A DNA stretch of 64,000 nucleotides from Papio anubis (lineage: Eukaryota; Chordata; Mammalia; Primates; Cercopithecidae), in assembly GCF_008728515.1 (NCBI RefSeq), contig NC_044981.1, forward strand, positions 6,624,538-6,688,537, written 5' to 3'. Shown here in pieces: positions 22,977-34,640 of this stretch. Both the position numbers and the translations under genes were made by a program. The first letter of the stretch is position 1. Each line of letters starts with the position of its first letter. The notes under the pieces are model-generated. The model was given only the letters and a program-made list of their open reading frames with translations. It did no database searches and was not told the origin of the DNA.

Positions 22977-23168
22977 AACCAAACACCTCCCACCAGGCCC
23001 TCCCACCCACCTCCAACATTGGGAATTACAATTCAACATGAGATTTGGTAGGGACACAGGCATGAAACATATAAATGTTGTTTTAGGATGCATCAAGAAA
23101 ATGGAAACAATTAGAAACAATCAGAAACAGTCAGAAAGAAACCCCTTTCCCTTGTTCCTTCCAGATAA
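22977..23168 (-). repeat. Inverted duplication, right arm
   Basis: Reverse-complement partner of 20936-21117. It holds the start of an MST LTR on the minus strand and the same flank 'gatgcatcctaaaacaaca'. Differences include a 7-base insertion in the LTR part and two extra ~10-base units of 'ctgtttctgattgtttct' type text in the flank. Confidence 0.8.
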
Positions 23169-23189
23169 ATCATTAGAGTGGCACAGTAT

Positions 23190-23490
23190 TTTTTTTTTTT
23201 TTTTTCCAAGATGAAGTTTTGCTCTTGTCACCCAGGCTGGAGTGTAATGGCTTGATCTCCGCTCACTGCAACTCGTGCCTCCTGGGTTCAAGCAATTCTC
23301 CTGCCTTAGCCTCCCGAGTAGCTGAGATTACAGGCATGCGCCACCACGCCTAGCTAATTTTGTATTTTTGGTAGAGATGAGGTTTCACCACGTCGGCCAG
23401 GCTGGTCTTGAACTCCCTGACCTCAGGTGATCCACCCGCCTTGGCCTCCCAAAGCTCTGGGATTACAGGCATGAGCTACTGTGCCCGGCC
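23190..23490 (-). mobile_element. AluS-like
   Basis: Reverse Alu with a poly-T head and both monomers. Similar words, cagtattttttt and cagtgttttttt, flank it. Confidence 0.92.
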
Positions 23491-23664
23491 AGTGTTTTTT
23501 TAAATTCACTTTAAAATGGATGCAACTGGCTTATGCTTATTTCAAGGACTCACAGATTTACCTACAGGGTGTATGTTTCAATCAAGCATCTCTAGCGCAT
23601 CCACCTCTATTCATAGCTTTGCCAAGGGTTGTGGAGAATCAAAAGCACAAATTTTGCAAAAGGC

Positions 23665-23985
23665 CATCTAGGGTATCACTCACGGTTACTTGCTGGTTGT
23701 GTGACTTTGGCAACCTTTCTGAGCCTCGGATTTATTCCTACAACAGGGAAAATATAATACTTAGCACTTGGAATTGCCAGGGGATTAAAAATAACATATA
23801 AAAGCTCCTAGAGAGTCCCTGGGAGACAGGTAAACTCTTACCAGGTGTCGGGACTCTTGTCTTAGTTCCCAAGCTAAATGTAGCCAGCGCTCTAAGAGCC
23901 TCTGTACACTGATGCAAAAGGGACAAAGCAGAGTGCTTGGCACATAGTCAGCACTCAATACACGTTTGGAGGCTGATGAGTTAAT
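23665..23985 (+). repeat. MIR
   Basis: 'tggttgtgtgactttggcaa', 'cctttctgagcctc' and later 'gtgcttggcacatagtcagc' are MIR landmarks in order. The middle is disturbed, and the tail could be L2 because MIR and L2 share it. Confidence 0.75.
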
Positions 23986-24282
23986 TAACTGGCTAATTAA
24001 TTATTGTAACCAAGGGCCTTCCATAAAAGAACAACAAAATCACAATGCTTTATTTCTATGGAGGTTTTACAGTCTCTCCAATGAGTGAGTCATGTCTAGA
24101 GGGCCACTATTGCACAAGGAGAGATGGAAGCTAAACAGGATGACATTATGAGTTGAGGGCATGGATGTTTCTCTCTTCATTTTCAACCAATTTGTTCTTT
24201 CACCCTACTTGCTTTCAATCAGTGCTCTAGACTTGTTTTATTGGCTTCCGGCCAAGGTCTCTAAGAAGGGTAGAGAGTCCTG

Positions 24283-24583
24283 GCCAGGCGAGGTGGCTCA
24301 TGCCTGTAATCCCATCATTTTGGGAGGCCGAGGTGGGTGGATCATGAGGTCAGGAGATCGAGACTATCCTGGCCAACGTGGTGAAACCCTGTCTCTACTA
24401 AAATACAAAAAAATTAGCTGGGCATGATGGTGCGTGCCTGCAGTCGCAGCTCCTAAGGAGGCTGAGGCAGGTAAATCCCTTGAACCCAGGAGGCAGAGGT
24501 TGTAGTGAGCCAAGATCGCACCACCGCACTCCAGCCTGGCGACAGATTGAGACTCCCTCTCAAAACAAAAAAAAAAAAAAGGA
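24283..24583 (+). mobile_element. AluS/Y-like
   Basis: Forward full-length Alu from 'ggccaggcgaggtggc' to an A-rich tail with GAAGAAG units near 24582-24600. Confidence 0.92.
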
Positions 24584-24603
24584 GAAGAAGAAGGGAGAAG
24601 GAT

Positions 24604-25699
24604 AGGTAGTCCTACACACCACAGGGCTCCCACCACCATCCTCCTACCTTTCCTACCTTCTTTCTACCGCCATCCACCCAGGGTATTAGATGACTTGGAT
24701 TGGGCAATGAGTTCCAAAGCTTGTCAATGAGACTCTCAAAGTTTTGAACTGAGCTATGCAGACACCACTGGCAGATGCAATGAACTCGATAGCCAATAAA
24801 GGTAGCACTGGAAAATCAAGCTTGGTGGCATTATTGAGCTATATTCAAAGTGAGTAAACAAAGGAAGCCAGTTGAGAGAAAAAACAAGAGCAGATGTGTA
24901 AGGAAAAGCAAAAATGAGAGGCCATGTAGCCTGCAAGAGGCCACTGGAAAGGACAGCTGCCATGGGGTCCAGTCGATGAGGGTCCTGCTCTTGGCTTCTG
25001 GGCTCCAGAGGCCCTAAGCATTCATGCCTGCTGAGTGTCCTCTCCATTGGCCAGTGACATTAATCTGTGATACCGCTGCCTGGGTCAACAGGGCAATCTG
25101 TAGTGTGAAATGGAAAATTCTCTGCAACCTTATCTGGCCCATAGGAAGCCTTGCCATTAACTATCTAAGGTGCACTATCAGGCAACAAGGCGGGAGAGCA
25201 CAAGTAGGGTTAACTCTCCAGATCCTAATTCCCAACGCTTTCCACCTGTCTTATAAAGTGAAAGCCCAAACCTCAAGGTAGTCTAGAAAATGCAGCTAGA
25301 ATTGTGTGCTTTCCTGAGTTTTAAACTAGCTGCTTCTGTGTGTGTGTGTGTGTTGCACACTCACAGCTGAATTGTAATTTATTCTCATTTGATTTCTTGA
25401 TGTCAGTCTGTAGCACCCCAAACCTGAATCATGGTGCCTATGCTATCCTTTTCTCACAACTCACCCTCTCTGTGTGAATTTGATTTTCAAATCCACTAGT
25501 GTTTCGAAATGTCTGAATTATTCATTTAGAGAAGCAATGCACCATGCACAAGACACCAAATTACTTTCTATGATACTTAGTCAAAGAAAAGGCCCCCTTT
25601 AAAAATGCTTAATCTTAAATCTATCTAGTCTCAAGGAAGGAAAGTAAGTTCATGTTCAAAATCTGTCAAGTCCTAAGTTGGTCTGGGAAAGTAAAAGCA
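24604..25699. other. Unassigned sequence
   Basis: About 1.1 kb with no gene recognised. A short (TG)n run lies at 25337-25352. Several frames of 85-97 codons exist on both strands (for example 24754-25047 minus) with no known domain. Confidence 0.4.
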
Positions 25700-26225
25700 A
25701 ATTACAAAAACTGTACCAGGGATTTGTACACACTTGTTCATAACAGCATTATTCACAATAGTCCAAAGTGGAAGCAAACCAAGTTTTTCTCAACAGATGA
25801 ATGGATAAGCAAATTGTGGTCTATCCACACAATGGAATACTACTCAGCCTTAAACAGGAAGAGAATTCTAACACATACTAGAACCTGGGTGAACCTTGAA
25901 GACATTATTATCAGTGCAATAAGCCAATAAGTATTTGTCACAAAAGGACAATTACTATATGATTCCACTCATATAAGGTTCCTAGAGGCGTCAAATTCAG
26001 AAACAGAAAGTAGAATGGGTGTTGCCAGAGGTTGAGGGAAGGTGCAAGTGAGAGCTGTTTTTTAATGGGTACAGAGCTTCAGTTTGGGAAGATGAAAAAG
26101 CTCTGGAGATGGATGGTGGTGCTGGTTGCACAACAGCATGAATGTACTTAATGCTGCTGAACTGTACATTTGAAAATAGTTAAGATGGTAAATTATATAT
26201 TGTCTGGAAGCATTACAAAATGTAT
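25700..26225 (+). repeat. L1M 3' end with an ORF2 remnant
   Basis: The forward frame at 25783-25929 reads the ORF2 C-terminal signature 'TMEYYSALNRKRI', followed by an old L1 3' UTR ('gttgccagaggttgaggg', 'gctgaactgtacatttg'). It lacks a poly-A tail. This is a dead 5'-truncated LINE, not a gene. Confidence 0.88.
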
Positions 26226-26275
26226 CCTGTAAAACCCTTTCTACCTGCCCACATATGTCTTCATGATAAGAGGCT

Positions 26276-26298
26276 TTTTTTTTTTTTTTTTTTTTTTT
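26276..26298. repeat. Poly-T run
   Basis: About 23 T residues, not attached to an Alu on this side. Confidence 0.85.
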
Positions 26299-26346
26299 AA
26301 TTTTACTTGTAAAGAATGGAACTCAGATAAGAAAAGACCATTTGGG

Positions 26347-26721
26347 CCAGGCACCTGTAATCCCAGCACTTTGGGAAGCCGAGGCGGGTGGATCACCTAA
26401 GGTCAGGGGTTTCAGACCAGCCTGGCCAACGTGGTGAAACCCCGTTTCTACTAAAAATGCAAAAATTAGCCGGGCATGGTGGCACATGCCTGTAATCCCA
26501 GCTACGCAGGAGGCTGAGGCAGGAGAATCGCTTGAACCCAGGAAGTGGAGGTTGTAGTGAGCTGAGATTGTGTCATTGCACTCCAGCCTGGGTGACAGAG
26601 CAAGACTCCATCTCAAAGAAGAAGATGGAGAAGGAGAAGGAGAAGGAGAAGGAGAGGGGGAGGGGAAGGGGAGAGGGAAGGGAAGAGAAAGAGGATGAAG
26701 GAGGAGGAGGAGGAGAAGAAG
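26347..26721 (+). mobile_element. Alu with expanded purine tail
   Basis: Forward Alu missing part of its start ('gccaggcacctgtaatccc' joins the head to the later text). The A-tail has grown to about 100 bases of GGAGAA/GGGA/GGA units at 26617-26721. Flanked by agaccatttggg at 26335-26346 and 26722-26733, so the whole tail belongs to the insertion. Confidence 0.93.
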
Positions 26722-26733
26722 AGACCATTTGGG

Positions 26734-28489
26734 AAAGGTACATGACCACCCCATTTGCTTCTCTGGGCGTAGAATACCAGCCGAGGAAAAGTTAGCACCA
26801 AAACAGGGTCAACTGATTTTGTTCTTTAAATTCGATGTCCCTCCTGATCCAACTCCTCTCCTCTCTGCCCAGCACAGGCAGGGGTGACCAGATCTTGCCC
26901 CAGGGCCTGTGCTGATGTCTGGCAGGACTCTGGAAGGAACTTCCTCCTCCCCTTGGAGAGCGTTGCCCAACGGCAGGTGGAATGAAAGGAGTTTTGTCTG
27001 AGATGTATAGAGTAAAATCCTAGTCACATGAACAAAAATGTTCATGAATAAAGAGCTTTCATCAGAATGGGTTTGGATTTTGAAATAGAAAGTTGGAAGG
27101 TCTCACTATATTTCTCAATGCAAAATTTGAAAGTGTGCTTAAAAGTCTTCCTTGTTGCTGTTGCCATTACTTAAATATGTTTATTTCACTCTCTGCGATT
27201 GCTAGAGATGGATAATACCTCTGAATGTGTAAGATTTCTAAATGAGCATGCTTCTTTTGTAACCTAAATTGCCCCATGTTTTACAGCCATATGGTGCTCC
27301 TCTTCCTTTAATAGTCAAATAATTATGTGCTTGCTATAATCTCACAGGACGGCGCAGAGACCAGCAGTCCCAATGTTAACCATCCAGGGAGGGTCTTGTC
27401 CAGGTAGTTGTTTGCGTCGCCTCTTGCTACAACACCTGACTCCATCTTGGTGCTGGAGAGCCTTAGGCTTCTGCCCTCTCTTCGTAATAACCTGGTGCAA
27501 ACAAAGCACCTTTCTTCCCACCAGATTCCCCAAGATGATGTGGCATTTTGCGTGACGGCCAATGCATGAGTACAGGGAGAAACTCAAAATGGAAGACCAG
27601 ACCTCTAGTTCCTAGAAATCATTGCCAATTTCTTGGCATTGGGTCCAGGCCTCTTATCAGGTTGCTGGGGTCCTCACCTCTCTCAAGTACTGTTGCCCTA
27701 TACCTTCTCCCTTCTCCCCTCTGGAGGCCCCAGCCCCTTCTCTTTAGGGCTGCCAGAGGGGAATCACAGAATTCTCGTTCTGTTGTGCTGAGCAATATAC
27801 CTTGCTAGGCTTCAATCTATTCATTCACACTATGTTTTAAGCCCATTAATGTGTATTCCTGATAAAAGAGACATTTGCCTTGGTTTTTCACCATAAGCAA
27901 CCAAAGACAAAACCAACAGAAACATTTACATGATGTTTTTATCAATTTAAAATTTTTCTCTTGACTTCAAGCTTTTCCTAAACGTTACCTTCCCAATGAG
28001 GTTTACAATGGCCATGCCGTTTAAAACAGGCAAGCTGTCATCCTCTCCTTCCTGATCTTCTTACCCTGCTGTCTAAGATTGTGTTCCATGGAACAAAAGC
28101 CTGAGACCGAGAGAGGCGTGCAGCAGGCTCGTGGGGGGTGCTCAGGGAGCACACACTTGTGAGGAAGCTGGGAAGGCAGGATAGGGAGAGAGAAGCCGGC
28201 ACCCCGTGTGGTTGGCTGGCTGCCACTGAGGACTGAACCAGCCTTACAGGGAGCTCTGGAGCTGGGAAGGCCCTAGAGTGTCTCCAATTGAGGAAAGGGG
28301 CTGGGTCTTATATCCCAGGTCAGGCAGACTTGGTCATGGGCTTCACCCAGGAAAGGGCATAACTCTAAGCAAGACTGTTTCCAGAAGCTGAGGGATGCAA
28401 CTGTGAGTCATCAGCCACCGATATCCCAGCAGCTCAGGGATGGGGATATCTTCGTCCTGAAGAGGAGGTCTGGACAGAGCCGCATAACA
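26734..28489. other. Unassigned sequence
   Basis: About 1.75 kb without a recognised gene or clear repeat. The part from 27340 to 27800 has overlapping frames of 60-86 codons on both strands but no domain or splice pattern I could support. Confidence 0.4.
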
Positions 28490-28735
28490 TCCACTGTGCC
28501 TGCTCTACTTGACTCTTTCCCATGGCACCCACCACCTCATACCATGCTATACACAGTACTGTGATATTTATTGCATCCATTGTTTGTGGCTGGCCCCAGC
28601 TCCCTCTGCCACCAGCCCTGCTAGACTGCAAGCTCCATGAGAGCCAGGCTCTGGCTCTGCTTTGCTGGGGAAAGGGTTTTGCAGAACCATACCTGGCCCA
28701 GGTAGGCACTCCACAAGTATTCGATAATAAATGAA
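28490..28735 (+). repeat. L2 3' end
   Basis: 'ctagactgcaagctccatga', 'ctggcccaggtaggcactcc' and a final 'taataaatgaa' are the L2 3' landmarks in order. Confidence 0.75.
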
Positions 28736-28739
28736 AAGA

Positions 28740-29344
28740 TTCACATGTCTTAAGTTAAATACTTAGGTAAGATCCAGGTGTTCCTCACACCAGCCATCAC
28801 CATAGAGAAGGGAGTGGAAGATCTTTTCTCTCTCTTTCAGGACAAATCTGAAAGATATTTTCTTCTCCTCCCTACAACAGACTAGTCATTTCTGTGCACT
28901 CCTTGCTTGGTGATTAGCAAGCTGTGTAACCTTAACTAGTCACTCCTTCTCTCAGCACTGCCCTTCTTGTTTGAAATCATTTTCGATGGATTGGAGTTGA
29001 TGAAATTGACTTCCTGCTTACATATTCTGAGAATTTGTTGAACATCTGCAGATGGCCCAGCATTTTCCCTGTTATTATTTTAAAGATGCCAACTCTAAAA
29101 TTCTGTGAAGTATAGGACCACATAAAGCACTCTTCTGATCCTTTGTGAATAGATAGCTGCCGATCCTATTCTGAAGAAAGCCCAGGAAGTCAGTCCTGAC
29201 AACATCCAGGAACACATTCTAGAACATATAGAATCACACAGTTAAAAAGTCTCCCTCTTTTCTAAATTCTTACTGCCACAACTAGTCATGTGTCTCTTTA
29301 TAAATTAGCATTTTTCATCAAACTCTGAGTTCCTCTTAGAAAAA
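28740..29344. other. Unassigned sequence
   Basis: No gene or repeat that I can name. Confidence 0.4.
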
Positions 29345-29353
29345 AACATGTAC

Positions 29354-29665
29354 TGGCCAGGCGCGCTGGCTCACATGTGTAATCCCAGCACTTTGGGAGG
29401 CCAAGGCGGGCAGATCGCCTGAGGTCAGGAGTTCGAGACCAGCCTGACCAACATGGAGAAACCTTGTTTCTACTAAAAATACCAATTTTGCCGGGTGTGG
29501 TGGCACATGCCTGTAATCGCAGCTACTCGGGAGGCTGAGGCAGGAGAATTGCTTGAACCCGGAAGGCAGAGGTTGCAGTGAGCCGAAATCGTGCCACTGC
29601 ACTCCAACCTGGGCAACAAGAGTGAAACTCCGTCTCAAACAACAACAACAACAACAATAACAACA
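29354..29665 (+). mobile_element. AluS-like with an (AAC)n tail
   Basis: Forward Alu ending in a CAA/CAATAA tail. Flanked by aacatgtac on both sides (29345-29353 and just after the tail at about 29666). Confidence 0.92.
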
Positions 29666-30044
29666 ACATGTACCTTACTTGAAGCCGATCAAAGTGTCTG
29701 AAACATAGCAGACCCTTGGTAAATATCTGTGGAAACTGATTAACTAAAGGATCCATGGGTTCTAGGCTTGAAACTTTAAACTTCAACATTTTCTTTTCCC
29801 CAATAAATCAACTTACTTGAAACAATTAGACTATGCCCACTCACAGCATTGAACAGCCATGGGCCAAGACACTGAGATGATCAGAACCTTGTCTTGTCTC
29901 TTAGAGATGAAAAAACTTTAGGGAATACCTACATCTGCCTGAAGATATTTAATCACATCTATTATCTATTTAATAATTTGCTTTAGGTGTTGTGGCTTTT
30001 AACAATGTAGTGGGCAATCAGTTTCATGAAAATTATCATGCTTC

Positions 30045-30205
30045 ACCCTTGCAACAACAATTATATGACCCATTCAACTCAAAAGGAAACTGAGGTACAG
30101 TGAAATTCAGTGGCTTGCTCACAGTCACGGAACTTGGTAGAATCTGGATTCGTAACTGGTTCTTTCTCACTGCATCGACTGAATTCTGTCTGCTACACTA
30201 TCCCT
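30045..30205 (-). repeat. MIR
   Basis: 'aaaggaaactgaggtacagtg', 'tggcttgctcacagtcacg' and 'gctacactatccc' are reverse-complement MIR landmarks in order. Confidence 0.8.
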
Positions 30206-30209
30206 AATA

Positions 30210-30734
30210 GATTGCATAATATTTGTCTTAAGAAGGAATAGAAAACTAATGGGGAGGAAAAGAGGAAAAAATCCCTTACAGTGCTTCCAAAAGGTGAAGT
30301 AGGAAAAGCAGTATTTTGACATCTGTATGCAAATGCCTACAGAGGCCAGGCAGGTAACCAAAAATGCCAGTGGGGGAAGGTGGGGAGCAGGTGAGTACCA
30401 GGTAGGGCCTTTGGCTGCTTGAGGGGCACAGCTCTGTCTCGGTGTCAGTCAGCTGTTTTTGTTGGGCAGGCATTTGTTTTGCTGAATCTTCTGATTTCTT
30501 TCAAGGGAAACTAGAAATCTGGTATTTTACTTTAAATCTCCTGATTTGTAATTGTTGTCAATAAATTCAAATATTTTTATTAAAAATAAAAAACTGTGGG
30601 AGTCATACAAAAACCCACTACTATGGCACCATTTTGTGACTTCTGGCCCAGAGCATGAAGTTGTATAGTGATGAGGTCAGAAGAATTCTTCCAGAATGTC
30701 ATAGACAAAATGTTACAGAGAATGGGCTCCTGTT
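30210..30734. other. Unassigned sequence
   Basis: No gene or named repeat seen. Confidence 0.4.
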
Positions 30735-30747
30735 CTGTGCAGTTTTT

Positions 30748-31046
30748 TTTTTTTTTTTTTTTTTTGAGACGGAGTCTCGCTCTGTCGCCCAGGCTGGAGT
30801 GCAGTGGCCGGATCTCAGCTCACTGCAAGCTCCACCTCCCGGGTTCATGCCATTCTCCGGCCTCAGCCTCCCAAGTAGCTGGGACTACAGGCGCCCGCCA
30901 CCTCGCCCGGCTAGTTTTTTGTATTTCTTAATAGAGACGGGGTTTCACCGTGTTAGCCAGGATGGTCTCGATCTCCTGACCTCGTGATCCGCCCGTCTCG
31001 GCCTCCCAAAGTGCTGGGATTACAGGCTTGAGCCACCGCGCCCGGC
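30748..31046 (-). mobile_element. Young AluY, AluYRa-like
   Basis: Reverse AluY with very low divergence, carrying 'ggccggatctcagctcac', 'ggctagttttttg' and 'acaggcttgagccaccgcg'. Perfect 13-base duplication ctgtgcagttttt at 30735-30747 and 31047-31059. Confidence 0.95.
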
Positions 31047-31334
31047 CTGTGCAGTTTTTAACCCTATTACAAACAAGAAGGCAGGCTCCCCCCACTTCTC
31101 ATTAACCACTATGTGGAGCAACAACAGCCAACTCTTTTAGTGAAGGCTTTGAGTACCTATCTCCATTTCTCTAAATAACATGCTTATATTGTAATTTCTT
31201 GATCTTTTTAAGCTTTAGACATTTGCTATGGACTTCCAACTCTAGAAGATGGCCCTTTGGGTCTCTTTCATACTACATCCTCAACATACACTCATATACA
31301 TAACTTCCATGTCTTCCCATCCTACCACCAATGA

Positions 31335-31905
31335 CACAGGTGAACACCAAAATCAGGGCTTAGCCCAGGTGGGTTCTTGGCTTCACATAGGAAAAAATTC
31401 AAGAGTGAGTCAACAAGATAAAGTGAAATCAAAGCAAGTTTATTAGGGCAACAGAGTATAGGAAAATGGCTGCTTCATAAGCAGAGCAGGGCTGCCCTAT
31501 AGGCAGAGTAGCACTAGTGGATTGCTGGTTAGCTGTATTTATAACTATGCCTTAATTATATGCTAAATAAGGGGTGGGGTATTCACAAATTTTCTAGAGA
31601 AGGGGTGAGGAGCTCCTGGAACCAAGAATTCCTCCCCTTTTAAACCATATAAAGTAACTTCTGGGCATTTCCATTGCATTTATAAACTGTCATAGTGGTG
31701 GTGGGAGTGTCTTTTAGCATGTAAGGCATTATAATTAGCATATAATGAGCAGCGAGGGCAACTTGAGGTCACTTTTGTTGCCATCTTGGTCTTAGCTGGT
31801 TTTGTTCAGTCTCTTTAAGCATCCTGTTTTGACCAGATCCTGTTTGATCAGCAGGATTGGAACGACTGCTCAGAAAACAAGTCTTGCTGATCTCCTACCT
31901 CACCG
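31335..31905 (-). repeat. Solitary ERV1-type LTR
   Basis: On the minus strand the order is 'gccatcttgg'-type text, 'ccaccactatgacag', 'aagttactttatatgg', 'tgcccctta'-like U3 text, then an AATAAA signal ('aataaacttgctttgat', near 31439) and 'tgaagccaagaaccc'. This is the plan of a gammaretrovirus-like LTR. No internal viral genes are present. I cannot name the family. Confidence 0.7.
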
Positions 31906-31909
31906 ATAT

Positions 31910-32229
31910 TTTCCGTTATTAAGTTTAATTGGATCGCTATCCACTGCTTACATTACCGTGACTGTGAAGATGCCATTCACAACTGAGCCACATAGTATAC
32001 TATGATGACTTTTTCTTTCCTAAAAACTGTTTTTCTAGAAGTTAATAATCATTCTCTTTCTTTTGCTTAGTTAGTTTTTTCTGTACCTTCCACTCATTCA
32101 ATCCCAAATTCTCAACCACCTATTAAGCCTCTCAATATTTTCAGGTTATTGGGCCATGTGGGACTCTTCTGGAGGTTTCTGATGATTTAGATCAGGAATG
32201 AGTGCCCTCTCTGCCCAGGGTGAAGCAGT
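31910..32229. other. Unassigned sequence
   Basis: No gene or named repeat seen. Confidence 0.35.
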
Positions 32230-32690
32230 CCTCCCAGGATGTCTGAAAGATCCTTCCACCTTTTCCATGTATTAATTTCCCCTTTTCTAGCATTCTATGC
32301 ATCCTTCTTTCTTATTTCCTTGTTTTGGAGAAGCCAATCCTCCAATAGCTTCTTGAATAATGTGAGAGGTAAATGTTTTGAAACTTACATATCTAGGAAA
32401 TGTCTATTATTCTCCCATACACTCAAGTAACAGTTTGAGCACAGAGTTCTAGGATGGAATTAGTTTTCCCTTAGGTATTTCAAAGCATTGCTTGATTATC
32501 CCCTACCTTCCAACAATATCATTGAAAAGCTTTTCTAAATACTGTTTCTTTTATGTGACCTCTTTTCATTTTCTCTCTCTTATACTTTCTGGTGGGTCAT
32601 GTTTTATTTTCATTTACTAAAACTTGGGGAAAATCTTATAGATGTGTGGGTTCACCCTGTCACCTTTACCCTGAAGTTCCAATCATGTAT
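32230..32690 (-). repeat. Old L1-like fragment
   Basis: Text such as 'gagttctaggatggaat', 'ttcaaagcattgcttgatta' and 'cttttatgtgacctc' resembles reversed old L1 3' UTR. The match is diverged. Confidence 0.45.
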
Positions 32691-33102
32691 TTCTACTCCC
32701 CCATGACTGAGCAAGTTAGAAGCTGCCCATGTAATCGCATTACAAAGGCTATTGGGATAACAGCAGAAGAACTGGAGTCTCTCATGTGAGGTGAGAACTA
32801 CACAATAACAAAAAATGAAAAAACAAGCTAGACACCAAAACCTCACTAAACAGCAACTTGGATGAAAAGACTCTCCAGTTTGCCTTTCCTGGTCCCCAAC
32901 CCCAGAAGACAGGCAACCCCTTGACCTGCTTCACAAGATTCCTCAGGATTTGCCCAACTGCCAGAAAGTCTGCTTGGCTGGTGTGGGTGGACATTCAGGC
33001 ATGTTGGTGAGTTCTGTTTCTTATACATTGGACTTGCCAGTTTAGTGTTTGTTACTTCATCCTTGGAACTGAATGTGAATTCTGTAATCCTAAAAGACAT
33101 AT

Positions 33103-33211
33103 GGGAGGCCAAGGCTAGTGGATTACTTAAGGTCAGGAGCTCAAGACCAGACTGGCCAACATGGTGAATCCCTGTCTCTACTAAAAATACAAAAATTTAA
33201 AAAAAAAAAAT
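33103..33211 (+). mobile_element. Alu left-monomer fragment
   Basis: Begins inside the left monomer at 'gggaggccaaggctagtgg' and ends in an A-rich stretch after 'ctaaaaatacaaaa'. The head and the whole right monomer are missing. Confidence 0.85.
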
Positions 33212-34640
33212 AGATACTCTTCTAAAAAACCACAATGCAATCATCGCAACTCAGAAATTCCCTACAGTAATTCCCTACTGTCACCTAATATCTAGTGTGT
33301 ATTCCAATTTCCTCAACTGTTCCCTAAATGTCTCTCTTAGATGTTTTTTTTTTTTCCTGTTCTTTACCACCTTATTGGTGGTTGTTGTTTTGACCGAGGA
33401 TCTGAGGTAAATATTCTTTATTTGATTCTTATGTCTCTTTTATTTTCCAGTGGAAAGTAACTTTTATTGAGACCCCACCAGCTACAAAATCTGTTCCTGG
33501 CATTAAGCTCCTTTTTTCTTTGCAATTTGGTCTTTCTTGAGTGGTCCTATGAATGCTTTCTTCTCCTCCATGGTCTGGAAGCGGCCATGGCCAAACTTGG
33601 AGGTGGTGTCAATGAACTTAAGGTCAATCTTCTCCAGAGCTCGCCGCTTCATCTCCACCAGCAAGGACTTGCGGAGGGTAAGCACCCACTTCTTAGTTCC
33701 CACCACACAGCTTTTCAGCATGACAAAGTCATTGGTCACTTCACCATAGTGGACAAAGTCACCCAGAGGGTTGATGCTCTTGTCAGACAGGTCATAGTCA
33801 GTGGAGGCATTGTTCTTGATCAGCTCGTCATCCTTGATAAGGTAGCCCTGGCCAATCTTATAGATGTTCTTGCTGATCTCAGTGCAGTGATGGTAGCCTT
33901 TCTGCCCAGCGCGTGCCACGAGGGGTTTCCACGTAGCCCACAATGCCCACAACCACCATGGGTGGCGTCTCCACAATGGTCAAAGCCTCCACCACCTCCT
34001 TCTTGTTCACCTTGGATCCTGGCTTGTCGACTTCCCACTTGATGTGAATCATCCCAGCCTTGTATCCCAGGAAGGCTGTGAGGTGGACCGACTTGGACAG
34101 GACATCCTTAAGGAAGCTCTTCACCTTCCCACGATGCCTGCTGCTGCGCCTCCAAGGCAGGAAGCCGAGGAACCCATGTCTGGGAGTGGAGAACTTTCTG
34201 TGAGACAAAATCCCACCAGTAGAGGGATACTTATGTCTCTTTAGACTCTTTTAATCTTTTCCTCTAGAATGGTCCCCCCAACCACTCCCCCGACACACAC
34301 TTTTTAATCATGATGTTGATTTTCTTCCTGAGTCCAGGACAGTCTTCTTGTAAAATTTCCCCTATTCTTGATGTGTCGGGTTGCTTCCTCATCCTACTGG
34401 GTAGCTTGTCCTTAGCCTGCCCCCGTATCTCCAGTAACTTGAAGGATGGGTCTAGAGGCTTGATGAGATTCAGAATGAATGTCTGGCCAAGAGCACACCC
34501 TGAGTGAGACTGTGTGCTTTATGCTGCAGCCCATCAGGAGACCCACAGAGTTGGGTAGTGTCACAATGGGTGCTATCAAGTTTGAACACTTCAGCCAAGT
34601 GTTGACCACCAGATCTCTCCATCATGAAGGTGCTTTTATC
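33212..34640 (-). repeat. Old L1M 3' UTR, split by the RPL3 pseudogene
   Basis: 33212-33440 and 34243 to about 34640 read as one reversed L1M 3' UTR ('ccaatttcctcaactgt', 'tatgtctctttagactc', 'ccaggacagtcttcttgta'). The RPL3 copy sits between them with a 13-base duplication. Confidence 0.7.
33441..34229 (-). pseudogene. RPL3: Processed pseudogene of ribosomal protein L3
   Basis: RPL3 encodes a protein of the large cytosolic ribosomal subunit, about 403 residues long. On the minus strand the N-terminal reading starts 'SHRKFSTPRHG' at 34208 and follows RPL3 to about residue 98 ('GYVETPRG'). It then jumps to the C-terminal part, 'VARAGQKGYHH', and runs in another frame to a stop at about 33503 ('...KKDQIAKKKGA'). 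About 167 codons in between are gone. The start ATG is TTG, there are no introns, and the 3' UTR with AATAAA-type text follows to about 33450. Only a short T-rich trace of the poly-A tail is left. A 13-base duplication, cttatgtctcttt, flanks it at 33428-33440 and 34230-34242, proving an L1-type retrotransposition into an older L1M. It cannot make RPL3. The plus-strand frame at 33467-34042 is only its antisense shadow. Identification is firm. Confidence 0.97.

Noticed and set aside
25652..25930. 92-codon frame resembling a protein C-terminus
   Set aside because: It is the tail of L1 ORF2 in a dead L1 fragment.
26323..26754. 143-codon minus-strand frame with Pro/Ser repeats
   Set aside because: It is the Alu and its purine-rich tail read on the opposite strand.
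33467..34042. 191-codon plus-strand frame
   Set aside because: It is the antisense strand of the RPL3 pseudogene.
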